Assembly: GCA_038501785.1 (NCBI GenBank)
Contig: JBAMJR010000013.1
Span: 1,270,001-1,334,000 of the forward strand
DNA: 64,000 nucleotides
DNA from: Myoxocephalus aenaeus
Lineage: Eukaryota > Chordata > Actinopteri > Perciformes > Cottidae
Reading direction: 5' to 3'
The stretch's first letter is position 1. Every line of letters starts with the position of its first letter. The notes under the pieces were generated by a model. That model worked only from the letters and a program-made list of their open reading frames with translations. It did not search any database and was not told where the DNA came from. The position numbers and the translations under genes were made by a program. Positions 25,094-37,000 of this stretch are shown here, piece after piece.

Positions 25094-28000
25094 GACATGG
25101 TTTAGACACCTTTCACCACGACTGTTAAATGTAACTCCAGTCGCCGGTGAACTGGTTCATTTCACTGCAGTGTCCATGTGGTTTTGCCGCCGTTCACCTT
25201 GAAAGGGAAGCTCTCGCCGTCTGTGTACGGTCTCCAGTGTATCCCGTTGTTGCTGTACTCCAGAGAGTAGGCCATGACATAATGCAGTTTCCCCATAGAC
25301 TTGGCTCCTTGTGTTATGATGCCTGTGATCTTCTTAATTTGGGGCAGCTCCACCTGAAGCCACTGGTTCATGTCATGATTCTGTGGATGGGAGGGGGCGC
25401 AGAGAGAGAAGAGAGAGAGATAATAGCTTTGACTCGTAGGGCGGTACGTGCACGCGATTATGAACGACCAAAGGAATCGTTCTGCTATTTAATTCACACA
25501 TTTCCAAGGGTTTTCGGAGGCGACGGAAATAGTGCTTGCACGTCACTCAAAGACATTCTACGTGACGCTCACTCCAATGCCTTAATTTCGACCCGTCATG
25601 TCGGTATTGGGGTTTGTACCTGGGCCCTCCATGCATTGACGGTGCCCTGTTGGTTGAGGCGTGCAAGAGAAGGTTTCCAGGGTCCAGAGTACCAGTTGGA
25701 GGCTGAGGAGCTGGCTGTGATGTGATGGTCTTCTATCAGTCCGCTCTCCATCCCCAGAGGCACCGAGCAGCCTGAGGCAGGAGATTAGACATGTCACATT
25801 TACAGGAACCCCAACGCAGCATTTGTAAAAAATAAAAATAAAAAGGGGAAATTGTCTGTCGTAAAATATACAAAAGAGTGGTTAGATTTGCAAATCTGGA
25901 GCACATGGAGGATGTGCATAGCAAATACGGCGAAACTACAAAAATGTGTTGATAAGTTAATAAAAAAAGAAACATACACCATGTGAAGAATTGAGATGTA
26001 AGCGTCACCTCTTGCATTCACAAACAGACACATTAGTGGTTAAGTTCAAAATAAGTAAACATGAAGGAGACATTTAATCGATGGCGTACATCCAACCATC
26101 CAATCAAAAATGTTGCTAGGACATATGCAGCTCATAGTGGGTAGAGAATCTATTGGTAAAGAAAAAGACGAAAAAATAAAGCTCGTTGTGTGGCTGGTGA
26201 ACAACGTACGAAGTCAACAACGTGTGAAATACATATTGAAACACTTTTTTTCGTTGAAAAAGATTTTTTTTTTCATTTCGTGTGAATTTGAAAAAAAACA
26301 GATTCCTCGTAGTCGCACGGTGACATCTTACCGTCGAGCTCACAGCCGTAGAGCTCCATGCGGACGGTGGCCGCGTTGTGCCAGCTGATGGGGTGGAGCC
26401 GAATGAACCGGCCCACCACGGGAGGAAAGAGGGTGTTTCTGTTTACATCATAGGCTTCCTGGTTCCCAGTGAATTCCTGGTGGAAGAGGGAGAAACAAAT
26501 AGTGATCACACACACTTCCCTCTTGGTTTGAGGCTGTTTGCGTTGATCAAAAGTGACCAAGCTCCTCCCACCTTCCTGAAGTTCCTGCTGTCGCCCTTGT
26601 AGAAGCTCCAGTGCCGGCGGTCGGTGCTGTAGGAGATAATGTACTTCTCCACATACTGGGAATGGAATAGTTGCCTGGCTCCCTGCGTGGCCACCTGGCT
26701 GAGCACAATGGGCCTCTGGAAGTCCACCTGCACGAGGGAGATATGCAAGGTCCTCTACTGTATTCACATAGAAAGCAAGTGCACATAATGCACATATACT
26801 TATAACGCTGACAACACGTACCTGAATCCAGCTCTCGCTCTGCTCTGTGCTCCATGCGTTATATTTACCCGGATTGTTCAATCTGGCAAGGTGGGGCTTC
26901 CAGTATCCTTCAAAGATGGAAATATTGTCACTCCTCTTGGGACATGACGTTTACAGCAATAATTTCGCACGTCATTGCGATCGCAGTGGGACTCCAGTGT
27001 ATGTGTTTACCTCTCGTGTTGATTGCTGTGATCTGCTCGTCTTTCACGCTGCCTGATTCTAAACCCAGCGGACGGTAGCAGTCTTGGAGGAGGAGGCGAG
27101 CGACATGTCAATATTCAAACTGAACTAAAGCGGTGTCTTTGATAAATGCTGCAGGTCGGTTTGGGTGTTCGTACCGTTATCTAGAACCAGAAAGAGGGTC
27201 TGCATGCCCTGCTGTTGGTTGAAACCAACCTCCGTCTCCAGCTGCCACAGGCCAGGTTTGGATGGGTACATCTCCAGAGTGGCAAAACTCCCTGCAGAGA
27301 CAGTTTGGCACAGTAATTGCGTTGAAACATACGGCCTCTGCTACGTTGATGACATCAAATGTAGGCGATAGCTATTCTCTGTGATACAGCTTTAAAGGCA
27401 TCGTCGATCCAGATTTTGTGTAGTCATGGTGCTCACCAGGCAGCAGCGGGTAGACGGCCTGCCTGTAGCTGTTGATCTCCTTGTGGATGAACGTCTGTCC
27501 GTGGAAGTGGATGCTCTGAAAGTCTTTGGGAGAGCCCATGTTGATCAGGTACCAGCACACCAAATTGTTGGTGTACATCCTCAGGCCCTTCAGGCCGAAT
27601 ATGATGCCATTGATAGCTTGGGGAAACAACAGGCAACATTTTTTTTAAGCATTTTGGTCAGGGGATGTTTAAATAAATCTTGAACGCATGGAAGAAAACG
27701 TATTGGAACTCTTTGAATTGAATCCAGGCTAGTTGAAGGTTAATGCGTTACCGTGGAATTTGAGGTCCACAACTCTGCTCCAGCTTTTCCTAAGCATCAA
27801 CTCGTTGTTCTTCTTGTAGTACCAGCTCTGCGACTCGTCGAAGGTCATGAAAAGCAACGTGAACTCCCTCATGTCTGGTTCCTTCCTGTCCAGAGTGCCC
27901 TTTCGACACACCAACAAAGGCCCAATCAAGCCAGAGTGGATATCCTTTTCCTAAGAGAGACACAGCATGTATTAGGTTTAATATTGAGTTATTGAATATT

Positions 28001-31000
28001 GATTAATATTCAGCTTAATGAAATGTAAATATTGTCTCTGTATGAATGCCATTCATATCCGTAACTCTGTGATGTATTGTTGTGTATATAAAGGTTAAAT
28101 AATACAACAATTATGATTGAGTTTAATCTTATTTTGTAGAATTTGGAACTGATTTAGCGTCTTTCCAATTATTCTGATGGCATACGTTTGTGTTTCTAGA
28201 GAAATTAAACTTTTCTGGTTACTTTTGCCCCATTTATGTTTTTATACTGCCACTAGGGGGTGACATAGTCAAAGACTCAAATTATAAACACAGTGGCTTT
28301 AATTTGTATTCGCCAATAGAATTTCTACATACTAAACTTTATATTTAGTTAAACTACAAAGTACAGATTACTCACAGGATTGACACCTGAATAGTAGGCC
28401 CAGGTCCGGCAGTGGGACTCGTCTGGCAGTGGCCCTACCGTGGGAGGAACCTTCCATATATATGTATAGGTTGCATTGGGTCCAACCTCATTGTCATATT
28501 TGAACCAGTACTGAGAGCCATCCTCATAGGACAGACCCTCTGTGTGCTTGGCATAGGAAACCCCATTTGGGTGTAAGGAGTACGGACGTTTGGCTAGGTT
28601 CTTAAACACCACCTACAAGAGAAAAATACACAGAATGGCGTTAAAGGAATAATTAGATGTTTAGTAAATATGCACATTTTCTTGCAGTGAGTTAGATTAG
28701 ATTGATACGACTCGTGTCTGTCATGTAAATATGAAGCTAAAGCCGGTTAGCTTAGTTTGGCAGGGGGACAGCTAGCCTGCTGTAGGAAGTTACTAGTACA
28801 CGCCAAAAAAGAAGTGGATTTTTTACATCTCAATACAAACTATTGAGATTTAACAAGTTAATCAGTACATTTAAATAAGCTTTTTTTTTTCAACCAAAAA
28901 TGTCGAACTATTCTGTTAAGGCATGGTTTACACAGAGCAACAATCAGACTAGAGAATATCATACAACGTGAGATCCCAGAGGAGCTATACAGAGTATGGC
29001 TTAGCCGTCTTACCATGATGCTTTGTCCAACCTCCGCCTTGATGACAGGTCCCAGGATGCCGAGATGCTCGTCCAGCTCCCCGCGGATGTCCCGTGTGCT
29101 GAAGCTGCTGTCCATGTAACCTCGGAAAACCGCCTTGGTGAACTTAGTCACTCTGCTGTCTGGTTCCGAATTGCCTGGCCTCCTGTGGCGACAACAGGAC
29201 CTTATTTCAGCTTTGCATGCATGCAGATGTGTAATTGCTGCAGTCACGTCTTTTAAAAATGCCACGTGAGCTTTTCTCACCGTTATCTCTGAGCTTACCT
29301 CTGTCCGTAGGCGGCGTAGTTCCACTCAATCTCCTCTGCAGCGATGAAATACGTCTTGACATTCGGGCCTGAGAGTTTTAAGTAGTGTTTGGCGGTGTCG
29401 TCCAGGTTTAGATTCTTGATATCTTCATGATTGCTGTAGGGATCCTTGTAGTTCACTTCCTCGTATTCATCTGCGTTCAAATTTTCTAGGTAACTTGGTT
29501 CGTCCCCAGGAATGTACATCTCGTAGTCAGTGAATTCGGCCCGGGGCACACCGATGACGACGGGCTCGTTGATGAGCTCCGCCTCGTCAGAGACAGGCTG
29601 TTGTGGTGAAGGTCGTGCCCCACGCGGGGTCATGCCTGGGTTGAATCCACGAGGAGAGAACGGTAAACCCGTCCTAGTCTGAGGCTTGTATTCCTTCCTC
29701 TTCTTTGTTTTCATGCCTTGGCCCTTGTTGGGCCACTGCCGGCGGTTCACCTTCCTGGTCTTCTTTTTCGGAGTTGGCTTTGTTTGAGCGGGTTCTTGCC
29801 CAAAATATTTCATCATGTCCTCAGAAATCTCCATGATTTCCATTTGGTGGGTTCCCTCATACGTCCAGTTGTGCTCCTGCGTTTTGACGGAGGTGGTTTT
29901 AATCACCTCTGTTCTGTTTTCTGAAAGGTAGATGAGCACTTCTTCAACGCTGTCTGAGGCATTTGCTGCATCGCTGGAGAGGTACAGGTTAGTCTCATTG
30001 GAGGAACTTTCGGCAGAGGCTGTGCGGTTCAACTCCCCAAGAAGAGCTCTGGTGTTCTCCCTACTCTCTGAACTAATCTCCTCTGAGGAATCTGGTCTGG
30101 ATACATTCGCTGTGACGTTCTGCGAGGACCCACTTTCCAGCAGAGCGTGTGTCACATTTTCAAGGCTGGCATTGTCTGGAAAAGCCACAATGTCAAATGA
30201 ATACATCTGAACTTCCAATGAACTCAAATTCTCTGGTTCTGCTGCGGCGACCAAGGAGTCATTGTCACTGGTTTTGTTGTCTGTTCTCTCCACCTCCACC
30301 TCTAAGATCGTCAGGTTGCTGCTGATGTTAACTTCTCCAACATCAGCCGGCGGAATAGATGATGGACTGTTTGTTCCATCTGCTGACACGTTAACATGGT
30401 GAGCTGCTGTGCTATTCCCATCTATTTCTTTTGCACTGTGTGACAGAGATGTGGCGTTGCCCTCTGGTGTACTGTGATTGTTGGTGCTCGTATTGGACAG
30501 CAGCGCAGAGTAGAAGAACACGTCTCCTCTGGTGAGCCTCTCCTCGGAGTCCTCGGACAACGTCGTGCCCACAGAAGTCTTGTTCTCAACAGTCTGGGTT
30601 ACATTCATTCCCTCGGGCTCCATGATGGAACTTGAATTTCCTCTTGAAGTTTCCGTTAGATTGTCAGTTCCCTGTAATGTTACCATAAGATTGGTATTCT
30701 CTGTTGATACATTTCCAACCATTGATGACACCGTAGCATTGTGAGCTGTTGGGTTATTTGTGTCAGACACCGTAGCATTGTGAGCTGTTATGTTCTTTGT
30801 AGCGTTATCAATATGTGAGACTACAGACACACTGCTGTTTGCGGTTATGCTGTCATTCTTTGGTAATATATTTTGGCTATAAAAAACGGTTGTGTTCTCT
30901 ATTTTATTCATTGTAGATTTGCCAAAAGTTGATGGTGTGCTATTGTTCTGCGCATGTGTTGTCTTCTCACTGATGCTTTGGTTCAGAAAATTAACTGCAG

Positions 31001-34000
31001 TAAGGTTTAGTCCATCCACCTCTGTCCAATTTGAAAATAATGTCTCATTTAGTTCATTTGGCTTTAGAATATAGGTCTGATTTTTATTCTTTGTCTTCTT
31101 GAAATTAAAGGTGATATTCGTATCTTCATCAGGCACATCGATAGCATCGTAGTCGAGGGAAGAGAGGTCCAGCAGATCCATATCTGATTTACTAGATTGG
31201 GTCTTATGAGACCTGAGACCTAATAAATCTGCATACATTTCTGTCTCCAAGTCTTGCTTCGTTGACTTTTTGTCAGGTATTGGCTTCTGCTCTTCCTTCT
31301 TAATTTCACCCAAACTCTGAGGATTCCACTCAATAAATTGAACTGCTGGATCGTCATAGTACTCATACTGGTGGTCACGATAGCACTCAACATCTTGAAA
31401 CTTTACGCGCATTCCTTTGGTTGTCTCATGGGAATTTAGGGAAGCCATGAGCCAGACACCTGGTTCAAGAGGGACATAGAAAGAAATCATCAATGAAAAA
31501 CTAAGCAGCTGTCACTTTACACGTGCAAAATACCGAAACGCGCTGCAAGGACCTCACAACACAACGGAAACTGCCAAACTCACGCAAAATGGTTACGGTT
31601 AGGCATTGACCTTGAATGACTGGGGATAGGCATTTAGGGTTAGGCATTGACCTTGAATGGTTGGGGTTAGGCATTGGTCTTGAATGGTTGGGGTTAAGCA
31701 TTGGCCTTGAATGGTTGGGGTTAGGCATTGGCCTTGAATGTTTGGGGTTAGGCATTGACCTTGAATGTTTGGGGTTAGGCATTGACCTTTCATGGTTGGG
31801 GTTAGGCATTGACCTTGAATGGTTAGGGTTATGCATTGACCTTGTATGGCTGGGGTTAAGCATTGATCTTGACTGGTTGGGGTTAGGCATTGACCTTGAA
31901 TGGTTAGGGTTATGCATTGACCTTGACTGGTTGGAGTTATGCATTGGCCTTGTATGGCTGGGTTTATGTATTGACCTTGAATGGTTGTGGTTAGGCATTG
32001 ACCTTGAATGGTTGGGGTTATGCATTGGCCTTGTATGGCTGGGTTTATGTATTGACCTTGAATGGTTGGGGTTAGGCATTGACCTTGAATGGTTGGGGTT
32101 AGGCATTGACCTTGAATGGTTAGGGTTAGGCATTGACCTTGAATGGTTGGGGTTAGGCATTGACCTTGAATGGTTGGGGTTATGCATTGACCTTGAAAGT
32201 AGGATGATGTTACTTGCTTGTCCTGTGTGTATTTGCGTGTGCTTCCTTAATTTGCTTTGTGTCATAAGAACAGTATATTCCGTATATTAACTTTCTGTCT
32301 TTTTAAGGTTAAAAGTATACATAATCCATAATTTGACATAAAAAAAGGTATCGTAAACCCTGACTGACCAATGTTGTCCATTGCCATAGAGATGGTCTCT
32401 CCAGTCATCGGGTAGAGACTGAGGAAGTCCTCTGTCCGCTTATTCAGCTCAAATGTATGGCCGTAGAAAGTAACTGTCTGGACGTAGTCCTGCGCTCCGA
32501 TGCTGGACACGTGCCACGTCACAATCTCACCGTTGCAGAAGCCCAAGAGGTGGCCGCTCTCATACACGTAACCGTTGATTGCTGTGAGGGAATTTACATG
32601 AAGGTCAGTCGTCTGACAGCAAGCGGAAGGGAATGCAGTTAGACGTATAGAACACATAATGGAGTGAATATACTTTGAGGATGAGCTTTTTTTAGATTGA
32701 CTTACTGTGCATGACATTGGACTTATAAAAGTCCGGGTCCGCCTTGTTGACTTTGGATGGATCGCAATATTGGCGGATGTTGTCCTCCAGGTACCAGCTC
32801 TTGTTCTCATCGAACACAGCAAACATAGCATGCTGCTCCTTGTCTGCTCTCATCTGGAGAAACAAACCAAAAGGATTGTTACATTTTCTCTGTCAATTAA
32901 TTACTGATTGGCTGCCCGACCAACATTGCCGCCCCACGAGCCAATGCCGCCAGCATGCCGAACAATGAACGCAGCATATTTTTTACCTGCACACCCCTTT
33001 TGTTGAGGGACTGACTCTTGCAGATGAGGATTTGTCCTATCAGTCCCGAGGCGATGTCGCGCTGCGTGTCCACCGCACTGTGGTACAGTCGGGTCAAACA
33101 TCGAGAGTCCTCGTCGAAAGGCTCATCCTCGTCGACCACGCTCCATTTGTAGGTGTGGGTCTCGCCTGGCTGAACGCCATGAGACTGGTTGCCTGGCAAA
33201 CACGTGGAGGAATACCTCGTTCATTATTTTGAAAACCTTTTATGAAACCAGAGTGTTGGTGTTGGATCTCGTACCTCCTGCTGGGTAGTTGACTCCCTCT
33301 TCTGCCTTCTCTATCGTCAGTCCGTGTGGATAGATACTGTAGGGCCTGGAGGCCATGTTCTTAAAAACAATCTGTAAACGGACAGGAGGAGGAGTGAGGA
33401 CACGCCGTCTGTAGACGGTGGTAAATACTCAGGTGTGATGACCTCAGTATTAGAGTGACATGAGCTGTGCTCACACTCACTGTGTATTCTCATTGGATAT
33501 GATCTCACCTTGATGACATCTCTGATTTGCGCTCTGATCACCGGGCCCAAGATCCCGACCTCCTTTTTCTTTTGCTTGCCCTCCGACCTTTCAGTGAATG
33601 ACGCGTTTGTGTACAGCGTGTACACCGCCTTCTTGTACTTCCCACCTATGCGTGTTGATGACTGCTTCAGGTACTGGAACTTGAAGTCCCTTCACATAAG
33701 AGGATGTATTTATGTTGGAGACGTTGATATAGTAACTTCCGTAATAGAATAATTGAAAACACTTCGAGCTGTGGTGGCACTGGTGTTTTTAATCAGCGCA
33801 AAACTGCCCTTCAAGTTGAAATAGAGCTTTAAGAGTTGGGAGTTTTTCTTAATGGATGCAGCAGAGTGAAAGACAGGAAAATAACTCATTTAATTTAAAA
33901 TGCTATAGCAATAAATGAAGAGACTACAGTAGCACCTTACCTTAAAGTATTTTACTGCAGAGGGATGTCTGATTCGTTTCCATGTGCACCTTTATAGCCA

Positions 34001-37000
34001 ACATGCTATGAGATGCACTCACATGTATCTCTAAATGCTGCTTACCCGTCAATGTGTTCAGGCATATTAGGTGCATAGTCCCAGATCATTTCCTCAGCGG
34101 CTATGTAGTATGTCCACACCTTGCTGTTTTGTTTTTGTTTGACGGTCATCCTTCGCTGTGGTGATTTGAAGCTGTCACACTTTTTCACATCCACGAAACC
34201 ATGCATGCCAGCTGCAGATGGCAGAAACACCGTCTTTTTTTAAAAATTGTACATTATTTTGTTACATCGGTAAAAACGCTACCTATAACATCTATGGTGG
34301 ACGGGGATCTAGACAGAAACACGTACCCTCCGAGTGCCCGAAGGTTTGCGAGGAGAGCAGCCAGCGGCCCGCGTGGAGCGCCACCATGCTGACGGTGGCG
34401 GCGGTGCCGCTGATGAGGCCCACCGACGACACTTTGTGGTTGTTCTGCTGCAGCACCTGGCCGTTCATGTGCACTGAGAATATCTCAGCCTCCGAGCTCA
34501 TACCCACCAGATGCAGGCTCACAGAGGCGTAGGCACACAGGCTGACATCTGGACAGAGAAGAGGAAACTTTAGGTCCCTTTGTGTACTTTTTTCTCTCTC
34601 AACTGTTTTGTTTATGCAGGACATTTTACTGACTGCACACCCTGGCGTGGACCGCGCACTATAAGTCTGTACATATAAGCAGTGGTGGGAAGAAGCGTTC
34701 AGATCCGTCATTTGTTCCAGAGTAAAAATAAGGACAGGTTGCCATTAAAATGTTAGTTTCAAGAGCAAAGATCATCATCAAGAGTGTCCCTGTTCAAGTA
34801 AAGTGATGAATAAGGTCACAATGAGGTGTTCTGATACACAAAGTTCGTGAGCAAGTTGAAGGCAAAGGTATTTTTTATATCAGTATTTTATATCAGTCCA
34901 TTTAGTGGGCACTTATCAAGCTTCCTACAAGCTTTTCTCTGTTTTCAAGCCACCTGAAGAGTTCATCTTGGATTCAAGGAAACCGTGGTTGGCAGTTTCA
35001 CTTGTCTGAAATGTTATTAACTGAATAATTAATGATAAAAATATTAGGCTGCGTTTAAGTCTGAAATGTTATTAACTGAATAATTAATGATAAAAATATT
35101 AGGCTGCGTTTAAGTCATCAGTCATTTTTTAAAGTGTGTTTTCCGACAGTTCAGTTCGAGGGTTCCAGCTTTCTTTTTCTTGTCTTCAATACAAGTAAAT
35201 ATGTTTGTGTTTTTGGACAGAAAACCAGACATATGAAAACATTGGTTTGGGTTATGGGAAAGTTTGGCGGCGTGAAGCATCAGCATTGTTGTTATGGCTA
35301 CTTGCAGTTTAAAATACCTTCCGCACTGACTTAGAACGGACGTGTGTCCATTAACCAGAACTCAGTCTGAGGTGTGTGTGTGTGTGTCATGTTTGTAATA
35401 AAATCACCGAGGATACCTGAACAACTGACTGCCTAACTCAGTGAGCGATACATTGCTGGACAGACTCACCAGGCAGCGATCCCATCGTGTATCCGTTGAT
35501 GGTGTGTTTCACGTGGTTGTCCTCGCCGTCCGGTTTGAACTTGCTCTCGCTCTCATCAAAAACCCCAAAGAGGAACACGTACTCCTGGTGGACGCCGACC
35601 TGCTGCCCCGACTCATCCAGACTGCCTGAGAGAGAAAATAGAAAATAGGAGAGAGATCCAAAATAATGACCGATATATATTGGAGCAACAGCCGCAGATA
35701 CTTTGTGATTTGAAACACAGCAAACGGTTTACATGCTTACCATTCTTGCAGACGAGCAACGCCCCAATGAGGCCCGAGTTGTAGTCCTCGACTACATTTA
35801 CGTGGGAGACATAGGTGTAGGTGAGACAGCTGGGGTCGTGCTTCTTTGGAGACACGTCCGACGTCACCTCCCAGTAGTAGACGTGCTCGCCGTTAGGCTG
35901 CACCTCGTCGCCCTCTTTCTCTTTCCGGGACGTGTTGTCAAAGTATTTGGCCCCTGCAACAAGAGACAAAGGCGGCCATCTTGAATACAAGTCTACGTTG
36001 TGGATAAACAGAGAAGCATGTTGGAAAGGGCTAATTCATTTCATCCCATTGCCGAGCAGGGGTCTGAGAAGATTATTGACCTTCCAAACAAACAAAAAAG
36101 GACTTACTGAAGAATTTCCTACATGTTGCTCTTGCATTTTTAATTACTTTTACATTAAGAGCAAATTAATTTGCAGTCAAAAGTAAATTTCCTACATCCA
36201 AAATGCCAGTAATCTCCCGTTACTCGACAGAGACAGTGATTTCCCAAAAGGCTTAGCAATGCTTCCTGTTGGACTTCAGTACAGTCTACCCTGACAATCT
36301 GCCCGTCCTGGTTAATATTTTAGAAAAAGACAAACAAGGTTGTTTGTTGTGTTGGCTAATCTTGTGTAAATATCACAATGAGTCACATCGCGATCACCCA
36401 CAATGACCCGCGCGGACAAGATGGAAAGTGTTGTCTTGTGGCGGGACACAGCTGTCGCATTCATCTGCAGCTGCGTTAACAAGCACCCACCCTCCGACTG
36501 CTTCCCGTACGAGACCCCGTGCGGGTGGATGCTGTGCAGTCCGGTGGCCATGTTTCTGAAAGTGACGACAATGGTCTCGCCCTCCTGAGCCCTCAGCGTG
36601 GGTCCCAGTAGACCTGCGGAGGAAAGACAACGCTGAGGTTTATGTGGAGTCCGCAACACTGTAAAGTCATACTGACTCATGACTGTTACGCACCAGCAAA
36701 TATAGGATTTCACAATTGGCCCATATATTGTTATGCTATCTTACCTACCTGATACTCTTCTAGAAAGGAAATAATATATAACTGTGTTTTTCTAGGAACA
36801 TCCCTGGAAAGCAAAATGTTCTTTGGTACTAATAATAAGGAACATTTAGAAAATATAATAATTTGGGCAGTTGACTATGGTTGAAAGAAAATAGTTCCTC
36901 CATGAAACTGCTCACAACAAAGTATTTTTATCGTAAGAGTAACCAGGTCATGATTTCTGGAAAGAGTCATTGCTGTTGGGTTTTTAAAATGCGTTTCTTT

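Noticed and set aside
31591..32198. GGGGTTAGG motifs as an interstitial telomeric array
   Set aside because: The repeating unit is 27 bp and not a TTAGGG hexamer array.
31501..32290. Open frames of 224-254 residues with 9-residue repeats on both strands
   Set aside because: Period-27 tandem DNA without stops keeps frames open. The interval lies wholly inside f5 intron 12, and the largest frame is not in phase with exon 13.
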